64,000 nucleotides of DNA, taken from contig NC_134510.1 of assembly GCF_027942865.1 (NCBI RefSeq), forward strand, positions 20,143,209 to 20,207,208, written 5' to 3'. Shown here in pieces: positions 36,701-49,054 of this stretch. The position numbers and the translations under genes are program-made. The notes under the pieces are model-generated. The model was not told the origin of the DNA. It did not search any database and was given only the letters and a program-made list of their open reading frames with translations. The DNA comes from Odontesthes bonariensis. Its lineage: Eukaryota > Chordata > Actinopteri > Atheriniformes > Atherinopsidae. Within the stretch, counting starts at the first letter, position 1. Each line of letters starts with the position of its first letter.

Positions 36701-37428
36701 TTACAGCATCTGCTCTTCCTCTCTATCACTTGGTTTAATATGTTTTTATTTAATCTGTATATGTGTTCCAGCTGCATTGCCATCTGTGTTCTCTGTGCTG
36801 TCTTTTAGGCGGTGGCTGTGGTGCTCCAGACACAGACCGAACTATCCACAATCAGAAATATTTTACAGCATCCGGATTTCACCCACAAAAAAAATTATAG
36901 TATATATAGAAAAGCATCCAGGGTGCTTAGAGAAATCTGAAGACGACACATTCAGCTGTCTGCCAGTGCCATGGGCGAGACAAACCCAGTTGACAAGCTG
37001 TGTGCCAGAACATGGAGATCTTAAACAGTACTGCTTGCTTAGCCTCCTCACACTCATGGTATAACTACTGAGCAACAAACAAAGGAAAACTCCCGACAGT
37101 TCTATTTTGCCAGGCTTTCAAAAAGCCTAGTGAAGGGAAAGTAAAGAATGAAAAGTATAGTTTTGGCTTTGACTAAATCTAGCTGTAAAATTTCAACAGT
37201 GAGATTCAGTTCTTCACTCAACTTCTATTCATTTGCATTTACAATAGACTGTAACTGCACTGTAGTAATATAGGAACTGACCCTCTCTCAATTGTTTTTT
37301 TGAAGATAAATGTCCTCCCCTGGGTTAGATACTTTTAAGCATCATTCATTACTGCTAACTGGTGCTTGATGCTAATTGGTTGACACCAATTTGTTGGCAT
37401 CAAGCATGACATGTAAATAATTTAAATT
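30725..37428. other. Gene-poor region
   Basis: No gene recognised. It contains a CCT-rich tract (31236-31266), the palindrome cluster at 33148-33237, and a relatively repeat-free stretch at 36430-36900 that could hold regulatory sequence. No coding signal stands out. Confidence 0.5.
33148..33237. repeat. Three consecutive perfect inverted repeats
   Basis: First, GGCACAAAC/GTTTGTGCC (9-bp arms, 8-base loop) at 33148-33173. Second, a perfect 26-bp palindrome at 33182-33207. Third, a perfect 34-bp palindrome at 33204-33237, overlapping the second by ATGT. The last two share a centre, GTTATATATATAACAAA, repeated 26 bases apart. This may be a slippage product or a small foldback element. Confidence 0.85.
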
Positions 37429-37441
37429 ATGGAAAATGGAA

Positions 37442-37683
37442 CTCCGGCTTCCTCCCACTGTCCAAAAACATGGATGTTCGGTTAATTGGTGTCTCTAAAG
37501 TTGTCCCTAGGAGTGAGTGTGAGCGTGTGTGTGGTTGTTTGTCTTGTTTATCTCTGTGTGGCCCTGTGATGGACTGGTGGCCTGTCCAGGGTGTACCCCG
37601 CCTCTCGCCAAATGACCGCTGGGATAGGCTCCAGCCCCCTCGCGACCTGACCGACGGATTAAGCGGGTATAGAAAATGGATGG
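37442..37683 (+). mobile_element. 5'-truncated retroposed repeat (non-LTR tail), copy 1
   Basis: Carries the widespread teleost tail with GCCCTGTGATGGACTGG, CCTGTCCAGGGTG, CCCCGCCTCTCGCC and GGGATAGGCTCCAGCC, ending in ATGG units after GTATAGAAA. ATGGAAAATGGAA flanks both ends (37429-37441 and 37684-37696), a possible 13-bp target duplication, although it also resembles the tail itself. Related to the copy at 47879; the first part of the longer copy is missing. Confidence 0.75.
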
Positions 37684-37699
37684 ATGGAAAATGGAAAAA

Positions 37700-40600
37700 A
37701 TACTTTATTAATCCCAAAGGGACATTATAATGTTGCAATGACTTTTTTATTTATTTTTCTTTACTTTTCTCTGTGTTGCAGAAGAGATGAAGAAGCCTCT
37801 GGCTGAACACAGTTTCTTGCTTCAGCACTGTGTTGGGTAGAGGATATGCAGTATTTTCCACTATGTTCATCAACTTGTGCAGGATTCTTATCGGCAAAAA
37901 TCTGTTCCAGAGCAGTCGCCAGCACAGAGCCAGCACTCTTTATTAGTTTATTTGCTGCCCCAACAGGTGGCAAAGCAAGCTGCATAATATCTGGAAAATA
38001 TCTTCTTGTTAGCTGACATAGGCTAACACATTGGACAGCAATAATTATAGTCACCTGATTTTGTCATATTATCATGCTTGAAATGAACTTAAAAAGCTAA
38101 AACAACCAAATGAGGTACTTGGTTTTGCTCTTTTAACAATATATTTTCCTGTGATTGAGGGTAGTAGAATACTGCTCATTAAATCATCAGGATATAGATT
38201 TTTACATCTACAAATTTCAAAAGAATACGACAGCGGATACTATCAGTGCTAGTACACGTGAGGATGAATGTAAAAAAGAATAAGTATGTGGGCTGCTTTA
38301 TTACGGGGGATTTGCATAAGTGGTGGAACTAACAGAGAAATAGTTTACCCATGAAAGTGTTGAATGTGAGACAGTGTGAGCTTTTAAATCTTTTCAAAAG
38401 AAATGCTTGGCAGCAAGTACCCAACTGTGACAGATGGCTGAGGGAGGTAAGGGAATAGAGGAGTGCAGCAGATCAGACCTGACTCAGGATTGAAGGATTG
38501 GCGGATGAGAGTTGTTTTTGGAACCCAAGAGGAAAACTGGGTGCTGCGAGGAGGTATTGCTGGATGGAATCTAACAGGAATCATACAACTTTAATGACAG
38601 TTTGGAGTGTTCTGACCCATGGGAGCCTTTCTAGTGGTTTCAACAAGTTTCACAAACACGAGGCGTGCCATGAAGACGCTCTCAGTGAAGTACATTGTTA
38701 TGCTTAATTTTGCTCTCATGTTGAGCTCCGTGATGAGCCAGTTTTATTGCTTTACATCTTGAACCCAGGTCGTTTTTATTTGCATGCAATTAAAAATTCA
38801 GCTGTGCGGAGAATTTGGCTGCTCGATATTGCATAGGCTAATGGGAGACTCACTGCAAATGTTGTGGGTAGACTGAGCAACGTGGAGCCATTTGCTGGCT
38901 TAATTAACCCTGATCATGCTCATATTGTGTTGTGGTTTGTGCAAATGGCATGGCTGGGAAAAAGCCTGCATGTACAAATGTGATGAAAACTTCATGATGA
39001 GTAGATGCTTGGATGGTGGCGATGCATGATAATGAATGTGGAGAGGGGAAAGTGTTGAAAAAGACAACTTTAACAGTGATTTTTCCAGAGACAGAAGAAG
39101 TCTTGTGCTCAAGCTTCCAGAAATGTTATTGTTCGGGGCTTGATTCTCTCTCCCTCTTGGCGTGGTGCTCTTGACCCAGGAGCCATGCTGAACGAGTTTA
39201 GTGCTTCATCTGTTTTCCAACATCCAACACTTAATACCATCTGTTGTGCTCAAGTGCAACCCACCACACAGGTCCAAGTCTCACCACCTGATTATCAAAT
39301 TGTGCCACACTGCCCCAATATCCTCTTATCCTCTTGCTCTTCCTGAGGGAGTCTGTGTTTTTAAGCCTCCACGTTCGCGGGCAGAAAAAGTCCAATCTTT
39401 CTAGAGAACTGGGTATTCAATCTTGTCTTTCCTCTCTCCCTCTTTGATGATCTCTGCGGCCTCCCTGAGCTTTATCTTTCAGAGAGAAGCAACTATCTGC
39501 ATCGCCTCCCTCCCTTTGTAAATTGTTTTTACTCACCTCCTCTGACTTGTTGTAAGCTATCTGTATGACTTAGAGAGTGATGCTTTACTGATTCTAGTAT
39601 CTCTGTGGCGAATCAAAAGAGGGCAGCGACATGTATATGTCTTTTCCTCCTCTAAAAAATATGGGATACTGCTGTTGTAGTTCTGATAAAAAGAAGGACT
39701 GGATCCTGTTTATGCAGTGTTTGTGCAGCAAGTTTGAAAATGGGCTCAGTACTTAAAAACACAGGCGCTTCAACACTTCATGTGAAATGTGTATGTTTCA
39801 GTGTATCTATAGATTGTGACTTGTCTATAAAACTGAACTATGAGAAGCAGCACTAACCTCCAGCATTAAACCAACATCAATTACTTGTACATCATTGCTC
39901 TATCTATCGGAGAGGCTAGCAGTTATTTGTGTATTATTAATTTGGCTTATTATAAAATTGTATTCATGTTATGAACATGTCTCATGTCCCATGGTGTACA
40001 GGTCATGTCTGAGCTAATTTGGCTCAAAGAGAGTGCACCATCTTCTTTCTTTTCACTGCTGTTCTTTTGAATTAACAAAGACTTAAATAACCTGAAATAA
40101 AGGAATGTAGTAACCTGAGTAGGAGTTTTTTTTAAAGCAAATAAAACTGTTTCCTGTTGCCTCCACTGACCTCTTGAGGCAGACTCTCAGGTGGAGTCAG
40201 ATCCAACCTGTCGGGCTGAAATACATGTATTATGGAGGAAATCTATAGTTACATGGAAAAGTTTGGTCAAAAAACCTGCTGTGAACAGCTAAGTGGGTCA
40301 GTCCTAAAATGCCTGAATAGAGGGCAACCAGACCTCTTTTCTTGAAAGTCCGGTTTCCCTTTTTTGAAGCATTTAGGATTACGGTGACCTGGATGGCCGA
40401 GAACCTACACAAACACAAGGCGGATCAAGTTTGTTCGTAAGGCATGGAGTTTAAAATGACAAATACTTTTTTTTACACTTTTTACATCTTTTACACTTTC
40501 ACAATGACCAAAAATAAGAAGCGTCCAAATCTGCCAGAGGTCTCTGAACTGCTGATCAAATGCTGCATTTCCTTATTTGTTCATTTGATTGCGGCACTTC

Positions 40601-43600
40601 AGACTTGGTCACACCTTGTACGGTTTTCATCACAAAAAAAAACAACAAAAGGACAAAGTTGTTCACTCAAACATGGCATCGGCCCATTCATATGCCGCCA
40701 GATTAACGGAAAGTCTGAATATGCTGGTCTGAAAGGATTTTTAAGAGTGAAATTGGCATCAAATAGTTATTGTGGAAAAACCATGAGCCTAACTTTTACT
40801 AGTCACCGAAATGCTTAAAATGTTGAAAATGATGTTTAATCTGCAACCCAACACCTTTCAATTGACATTAATTCATTCATTTAAAAAAAAAAAAATCATA
40901 TTTAGAACAGAAAACATCTTTTAGCAACTGCACATGCAGATTTTTCTTTTTTAATAATTTCTGTTTTTCAAAAAAGGTGATTAGAGCATATTCTAGTGTC
41001 TTCGGGTCCTGGCAGTTTTTGAGTCTGTATTCACGAGTCTTGTTGGAGAGTAGCCTGGCTGACGCGTCCACAATCTCGATGAGATGGTGGTCTGGGAACT
41101 AGGTGTGCATTTTCTCGTATTTGAGGCGTGGTTTACGAATGCCTAGAGCCGTTTATTTTCGCTACAAATGTCTATCAAATGACGTCAGGTTCTTCCCATG
41201 CTGCTTTGCGCGCGATTCATAGCCAATTGTATCACTTATACCAGATGATGACAGAAATTCGACGAGGAAGAAGAAAAAAAAGTAAAATAAAAGTAAACTG
41301 GCGCTCTAAGCTACTTAAATTGACAACAAAGTAGGCCTATATGCTATATTCTACATGAATTTTTATGTTGTAGAGTTGTGAATTTATTTTAATAATGGAG
41401 AAATTGAGCAGCCTTCCTTTGTTGTCTACAGTAGTAGATCAACCCTCATCTTACTTTGAAGCTCCCAGCTCCCAGAAGTGACGTCGACGCAGCTTTAGCA
41501 GCAGAAAAGCTATCAGGCTTGTGTTGATAATAATAAACTCCTGGACTATGTACAAACTTCAAAATGCATCGTTTTGTGAGTACAGACCACATTTGTACCA
41601 CTGTAGAAGTTTGGTGTCATGGCATGTGATTTTAGTGTGGTAATTTTGGAGATACTGCCAGGGTCCGTTAACCCTTGTACGAAGCTATTCGGGATAACTC
41701 AGCTGATGTTCAGCCAATATCGGAAAAACTTCGGGTGGGCTACTTGGCTGGATGTCACGGTTCAAATGACCCTAGGGTGAATCTACTCCGAAACACTTTC
41801 TAAGGCTGCATCGAACAGTAACGTTGTGTCCGCTGTCATGTTGGATTAACACTCTACAAGCTTCGGTGTAGCGCATAGACGTCGTCATCGTCTTGCTGCC
41901 CCCCCCCATCAAGTTCCAGCCTGGTCTCATGAAATAACACATGAAAAACACTACTACTCCAGTAGTGCAACCTTTCACTATCTAAAACAATTCAAACCTC
42001 AAAAATTTCATAGGTGTTCGAGCTAACACTATATCGTGGATTTTCACGCTATTTTACCTTTGCATTAGTTACATGGAATGGGCCTGCGTAACAAATGTTT
42101 AACAGTGACAAAATCCTAAGAAAAAGTAAACAACTCTACTAGCTACAGTAAAAATGATGTGATGTAAAACCCATACAGCATTTGCTTGAACTGTTGTTAA
42201 ATTCTGAGTTGTTGTAGCTGTCAGAAAGTTTACTCTTACCTGTCTCCGTTCTGAGACCCCACTCAAAACAAACAAAACAACAGAATATTTCCTCAAAATT
42301 ACAAAAAAACAACAAAAAAAACAACAACACATGCCTGAAGTGGTGTTCTCAAGTGGTGCCAAGAGTTTATCTATCAGCCGTGGATCCAAATAACTTTCTT
42401 TAAAATTGCAAGATACAGTTGGAGACTAACCTTGGTGCAGATCTGGCTTTGCTTGCTTGCACAACTTTTCTGTTTACCATGGGCTTCTTAACAAGCAGAA
42501 TAAGTGGTCGTACTTATGCGCTTCCCATTTTCTTGTCTAAATTTGCTTCACTCTGTAATGTAGCACAGAGTTGCTCATAACAGCTGATTTAACATTGAGT
42601 CTAACTTTTTTTTCTACTTTTCCGTCTCAAGGCCCTCGTTTAGCTCTTCTGTAATTACCTCTGACAAACAACTCACATACAGTTACATCATTGCAGTGCA
42701 AAGCATTCACGGTGTTGTGCTGTGCTGCCATAGCAATGCAGAGCAATGCAGAGGTCATCCGTTGATCACAAGTGTTTTCTTCCTGCCATAATCTGAAAGT
42801 CTTCATTTGGTGCTGTATCGCAAATCATCATTTATTTGATGATAATAGTCTTTATTATTAATCCGATTATCATCAAATTAGATTAAAAGAATTCAACTAA
42901 AATATATCACCAAGCTTGACTTTACATTTACCTTCCACATGCATTTTGTGACATATTCTTTCATTTAACGGGATTTTAGCCCAAGAAGTAAACAAAGACA
43001 AAAAGTGAAGTAGATGTGGAGCTGTTGTCTCTTCGTTCTGTGTTGACAGTTTACAGTACTCTCTGAAAGCTCAAATCTCCAAGGTTGTGTAACGGATTTG
43101 TCTGTTGTCATTAAGTCGCTCCTGTTTGTTCCTTCATTCTAATCCGTCTTCTCATTCCTTGGTTTGTATATACTTGAAAATAAGCCCCGCTTCCTCCTCT
43201 CGTGTCTTCGTCTCTCCCACTGGAGATCTGAGCAAAGGAGGCGAGGAACAGACAAAAGGAGCGGTGCAGAGGCATTTTCAAAATGAGAAATCCTTGTTTC
43301 ATAGCTGTCATTTTGAACAAGCATCAGTTAGTGTGGTGCAGCTGCATCATTTACCTCTGTCAGATGAGCGTAACAGTGCTCATGACAGCTTTTAGCTATA
43401 TTTGCATTCATTTCAGTTCACAATGGAGAGTGTCTTTACATTCCTTTTATACATTGTTGCTTTTAAGGAGACTTCCACCAAGGACACACCTGTGCATCCT
43501 CGCTCATTGCTCCTCCAACCATCATCTCTCCTCACACTTCTATGAGCCAGATGCATTCAAGGGGCTTAGAAAAATTCCTCAAGAATTTGTGCAGGTCAGG

Positions 43601-44450
43601 GACAAGGAAACAAAGGAGAGGAGACAAGATGATGCGAAACAGAGAAATGAGAAGAGCTTTAACAATGAGAATTGACCCTTTCGTCTTGGGCGTGGTCAAA
43701 ACAAATGTGTCTCATTCTAAACACCTTCTCTTGATTTTAGCTGGAAATGTCATGGCAGCAAAGAAGAAATGTTAAGGAGATTCCAAAAGGACAATTCTCA
43801 CATTACAAAAATAGATATTTGCTCTTGGCATTTTCACTGTTGTTTGATAGTTGCTATATTTTATAAATGGGGTGAACCGGGTGCAAACATTTCTTAAAAT
43901 AGATCTAAAAAGGAAAAAAGGGTTGTTACATTGGGAATGACTGCTCACCTTCACCCTTTTGCCCCATCATATTGATCCCATTTAGTACGACTGCATGAGG
44001 GGTAAAGGTTCAAGGCGAGGCGTCACTCCTTTGGAGTAGATGCTGTAGACTGATACTCAGGCAGCAAGTCATGCGTGATAATAACATGAAATGACTTTGG
44101 CTGTTACTCATGCGCTTTTTCATCAGACTTGCCTGCACCCGAGGCTCCTCCAGTATTTGTTTTTAATATTTGTGGGTTGACACAAGGTTCTCTAAATCCC
44201 ATTTCAATCTCAACAAGGTATCTTAAGCCGTTCTCATAGTTGATAATCCTGGTGTAATTCCAACTACATCCAGCATGTTAGATATAACAGATATCAACAT
44301 TTTACAAGTTATGGTTTTGCAAGAGCTCCAAAATATGACATCTTCAGAAATATTTCTCAGGTATTGTCAAGGACTGAACATATAGATGTTCCACACAACA
44401 CTTTTTTTTCTCTCCATTAGTTTAATCATATCTTAGTTTGTACTCTTCAA
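37700..44450. other. Gene-poor region
   Basis: No gene recognised. Two stretches read like old interspersed repeats that I cannot assign: 41040-41340 and 41450-41930 (GC-richer, more CG than neighbours). A 13-bp hairpin lies at 42834-42878. Confidence 0.45.
42834..42878. repeat. Hairpin, 13-bp perfect arms, 19-base loop
   Basis: ATTTGATGATAAT at 42834-42846 and its exact reverse complement at 42866-42878. Confidence 0.8.
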
Positions 44451-44950
44451 ATCTGGTGTAACCAATGTTCCCTCTAATTTTTCATGTGTCTGGGCAAACA
44501 CACAAGCTCCCTGAGCACACTGAGGACCACTGTGAGCAACATCAGATGTGCACGCTGTGGCCACATATCAGTATCACACCTGTTCAAAACCTTGGATCAT
44601 AGCAAGTTACATGGCTTATTAAAAGAATCAAATCCCAGCAGCAATTATTTTCATTAGTTTACTTTTAATACAAGTGATTTGGCCCACTTAAAAAAGAAAA
44701 AGACAAAAATCTTGTTGTTCATGAGATGTGTAGTATGTTATAGAGTCATGCTTTGGCCATGGGAAGAGTCATGCATGTTTTGAAGAGTAGACCTTTCTCA
44801 CTCGAAAAAGAAAAAACTATCAGCCAGTTTCACTGCTTGTTCTTCTGTTTGCACATACTCAGACAGCCATTCCATCCTAAAAGAACCGCATTTCTTTTTT
44901 ACTTTGGCTTGGTGAGTGGATGTGTCGCTGGCGCTGCGGGGTTGCGTCTC

Positions 44951-45513
44951 TTAAAGGCGGGGTAGGGGATCTTTTTCTGGAACATTTTTTTACATATTGC
45001 TTGAAATACTCTTCACACCCCCATTGCAACCAATTAATTAAAAGTTTTGACACAAATATGAAAAGTTTTAGTGGCCTCTAGAACGTACAATCTAGGAAAA
45101 ACACTATCCAATCATTGTGAACGGACCGTTCACAATGATTGGACTGATGCCGTCTATCAAACTGCAATCTGCTCCTCCCTCCCCTCCTTCCCCCTGTGCG
45201 CGTACCCTGCTCCGTGAACGAATTACGCCTCCAGAAGCTTGGCAGGAAGCTAAACTAGAGCCAGCTTGGCTAGCACCTAGCAATATTAAACATATAGTTA
45301 TCATATACTAAATACTAAATACTAAATACGGCAACGATCGATGCTTGCTGTCAGAACAGCGCTCGTGCACATTCGTGCTCGTGCGCGTTCATGTACTCTA
45401 GAGGCGTGCCTTCGGGGAGAAAGTGAAGAAAAGGTTTGGGACTTTTTACCTGTGTATTTTCAAAATGCAGCTTCGCTGGACTCAAAATCCAGGATCTCCT
45501 ACCCTACCTTTAA
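44951..45513. mobile_element. Second DNA element nested inside the hAT copy
   Basis: Starts TTAAAGGCGGGGTAGGGGAT and ends with the near reverse complement ATCTCCTACCCTACCTTTAA. TTAA at both ends would fit a piggyBac-type TTAA target; CTC directly outside both ends would instead fit a 3-bp duplication. No transposase is present. It contains a perfect 35-base palindrome. Confidence 0.72.
45108..45142. repeat. Perfect 35-base palindrome (17-bp arms, 1-base centre)
   Basis: CCAATCATTGTGAACGG at 45108-45124, a single A, then its exact reverse complement to 45142. It lies within the nested element. Confidence 0.95.
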
Positions 45514-45834
45514 CTCCGCCACACTGTAGTTAGCTAGCTAACCTGCATGGCGTATGGGCAGAGCACATTAATGCAAGCACTATCAATGCTCTGATTGGCT
45601 GCATAGCGTAAAGTTAGCGTTAAGTAAACTCGTATCATTGGCTGAACACCTGTCACTCATTGCGTTACATTGAAAAATGGTACAGAAAAACATTACGCCT
45701 GGTATTAGATATTAATTAGTATGTTTATGGTGAATTTTATTTTATGCGCTGCATAGATTTTCTTGTGCGTTGAGAATGTGCGAGCAGTGCACGATTGCGC
45801 AGGCGCGCAGCTTAGAGGGAACATTGGGTGTAAC

Positions 45835-47860
45835 AATATTAAATCTCTCATAATCAATTAACAGAGGCAACTTTCAGCTCGTTCAGATACACTGGAGATG
45901 TAAAAGATATGAGGGAGACGATGGAACATGCATAAATGTGATATAAAGGTGAAAGCCTTCAACTGTAATGCATCCCACTTTTCCTCTGCTAACAGAAGAT
46001 TCTCCTACTTCAGACTGCTATAGACCTAAGAACTCCTGGTCCCCAAGAAAATCCTCCAACTTTAATGTCAAATGGGTTGTTTAAAAAAAAAGAAAAAAAA
46101 AAGTGCAGTGCAGTGAGTATCAAACAGAATATTCAGCAAATCTCCCTGCATAACCTGAGCAAGGGCTTCCATGAGGACTTTTCTTTTTGGCTTAGAGACA
46201 CATTGCGACCAACTTAGTTAGTCTGTTGCTGAAAAGAACCGAAAGTCAGAAAGATGGCGATGCCAAAGCAAAGTAATAAAAAAAAAGACATCTATGGGAC
46301 TGACTGAAACAGTAAAAATTCAAAAGTCATTTCCACCCTTAACCCTACTCACAAGCCTGCCTCAGTTTATGTAATACGTTAAATTGTTTTTTTTTTTAGT
46401 GTTTGTTGTCGAGCTAAAGTGGCTGTTTCAACACCGTTGACATTGCTCTGAAGCCTTCTGTTATTCATCTCAGCAATACAGACTTTAACTTGTACAGATT
46501 TTACAGAGATCACAGGCAGCAGAGGTTTTGTTTCTTGTTAATATCAACAGGAAGTGGAGTCAGGTGGCAGGGCAGAGGCAAGTCACTGAAGCACTACTTA
46601 TTACAGACAGCGAGGAAAGCAATTTAACTCGGAGGGGCAGAAGATAGGGGGATTGCTGAGCTTTAAAGAGATGAGAGGTAGGGGAAGAAGGTCATGTTCT
46701 AAGAAAATTGGGATGAAGATGACCAGGTGACCGTCGAGATGTAGATTCAAAGGAAAGTTGAGAGATGGTATGATATGCTCCACTGACAGAAAATCCTGCT
46801 TCACAAAGATGGAAGCAGAGTGCTATGGTGGAATGGAACATTATCTCTTCATTGAGATAGTGTAAATTTGAGACTGAGGGCTTGGTATAAAATCCATTTT
46901 GTTTGACAGGAACACTGAAACCCTCCCAGGGTTTGATGTTTTTGTTAAAAAAAAAAAAAAAAAAAGGGAAATTGAGAAAATAATTTTTGCTTTTGAGGGA
47001 TCACCAGACTAACGCAAACAAATTGCTGCTTATTTTCCAATTTCCAACGATTTCCTTTCTGGCAGAGTGCATGGTTGGAATAATTGAGGTGCTCACACTG
47101 TGCTCAAGAAAAGTGTTTCTTCACTATGAAGTTTGCAGGTGTGCAGCCAGCTGGCAGAGAGTACAGTAAATATGCTGTAATTAAAGGCAGTAGATTCAAA
47201 CAGGGGCTGCAAAAAACTTTCTCCAGCATACCTAGTCACATCTCCGCTCCAGAGGAACGGCAGTAAACCAATCCTCAACTGCTTAAAAAAAAAAAGAAAA
47301 GTAGCGCAATCTTAAGGTAATACACTTTCATTAGCAAATGTTTACATTTATAAGACCGTGTGACATGGCTCTCAGGTAGTTCAATATTCTTTGAGCCACA
47401 GGGACTGAATTTGGAAAGATCTTTGTGTGTGACATTTAAAGGATTAAAGGCCAAAACAAATGTGACACATTTGGAGCATTATTAGGTTTAGAGGCAAATG
47501 AGTTGAGGAGGTGCCAGGCCTTTCTTCACACTTTGATATTTGGTTATTACATTGTCATTTTGTTTACTCTGTGTGTGTGTGTGATGATTCCTGCTTGTGC
47601 TACTGTTTTCAATAACACTGAAGGTTTTTGCTGTTTTTTTTTTCAATTTTGTACCTCAGACTGTAATAATACTCTTTGTGAGGTTATTAGGTTTCCACAG
47701 AACATTAGTTTCTTCTGTCAACAATCTTGTCGGCAGGAACACTCTCATATCACATTATCTCACTTTTTTAGCCATTTCGTTGGCTCTTGAGAAGGAAAAG
47801 AGAACCACTTATGTTTATTATTATCATTACTATAATTCTAATTCTAATAATTATTAATAT
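45835..47860. other. Gene-poor region
   Basis: No gene recognised. Contains an A-run at about 46945-46964 and several poly-A/T tracts. Confidence 0.5.
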
Positions 47861-47878
47861 TATTGTTAATGAAGGAGT

Positions 47879-48173
47879 CTGTCCTTTGTGGAGTTTGCAT
47901 ATTCTACCTGTGGGTTCTCTCCGGGTACTCCGGCTTCCACCCACTGTCCAAAAACATGCATGTTAGGTTAATTGGTGCCTCTAAAATTGTTCTTCGGAGT
48001 GAGTGTGAGCGTGTGCGTGGTTGTTCACCTCGTTTGTCTCTGTGTGGCCCTGTGTTGGACTGGCGACCTGTCCAGGGTGGACCCCGCCTCTCGCCCGATG
48101 GTTGCTGGGATAGGCTCCAGCCCAACCCACGACCCGACCGACGGATTCAGCGGGTATAGAAAATGGATGGATG
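47879..48173 (+). mobile_element. Retroposed repeat (non-LTR tail), copy 2, with 18-bp target duplication
   Basis: Same family as the copy at 37442 but longer at the 5' side (GTGGAGTTTGCATATTCTAC, TCCGGGTACTCCGGCTTCC). It ends GTATAGAAAATGGATGGATG. TATTGTTAATGAAGGAGT at 47861-47878 recurs at 48174-48191 with one mismatch. A long, unequal-ended duplication plus a short tandem tail indicates LINE-driven retroposition. I do not assign the clade. Confidence 0.82.
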
Positions 48174-49007
48174 TATTGTTAATGACGGAGTACTCTTAGG
48201 GGCTGGGGCCTCTGACTTGGTTGATACTTAAAGTTTTTAGCAATACCTGCCAGATCATTGTGCTCTACTGTTATTTATGTGAGATGCTTACTTTTAGGGC
48301 TAAATGCCTCCTAGCTATCAACTTCAGCCAACCAACAGTCATCAGTCATCATTCATTCATTAGTTGTACTGCAACCTATGAGCGCCACAAAGAGGCCCCA
48401 GTATGTTCCAAACCAGATCCTTTTTGCCGTAAAACAACTGCACTCCACCACTTATCCGTTACAGTATATATGTAAAACGTTATAATCTAAGCCTTATTAA
48501 TATGAACTTAAGTGCATACTGGCATTAGCGTTTTGTTCTGGGATATCGTAGAGTAAAATGACTCCAGTTTCAGCTATTCTAAAGCTCTCTTGGTTATAAC
48601 TCCCAAGTGCGTTTACACCAGTGACATTAATGTCTAACATATAGTATATCTGCTAAACATTAGTATCTTAATATTTGGGGATTCGGGAAAGTGCATTTCC
48701 CCTTAACTACTCTACATAAGAGCAAGCTTTTACGTTTTCAAAATTCATCACATTAATCAAGACGCATCAAGTCAATCTGTTTAACCACTGGTGTCCTCCA
48801 AAAAGCAGTCAAAGTAACATTTCAGATGTCTGGAATTGTTAATATGTATACCAAATAGTGATTATTTCAAATAAAATTCTCCAGGATGATGTAATCTATA
48901 TTTGATTATGTCCAACATAGTCTCATGGAAGTTTGTGAAACTGGCTGGAAAACACGATCAACCGATTCCTGCTCAGACAGATTTCTTGTTCTCTTCTCTT
49001 CTCTCTG

Positions 49008-49008
<1 letters not shown>

Positions 49009-49054
<46 letters not shown>
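49009..49054. repeat. (CTTT)n microsatellite
   Basis: About eleven uninterrupted CTTT units. Confidence 0.95.

Larger units (their letters stand above)
44463..45826. mobile_element. hAT-family DNA transposon copy with 8-bp target duplication
   Basis: Begins CAATGTTCCCTCTAA and ends TTAGAGGGAACATTG, perfect 15-bp inverted termini. GGTGTAAC at 44455-44462 is repeated exactly at 45827-45834, the 8-bp duplication diagnostic of hAT. The right end has the CG-rich subterminal GCGCAGGCGCGCAG. The 1364-base span has no long transposase frame and is enlarged by a second element at 44951-45513. Confidence 0.9.

Noticed and set aside
41040..41930. GC-richer blocks that look like interspersed repeats
   Set aside because: No inverted ends or target duplication could be located, so no element is claimed.
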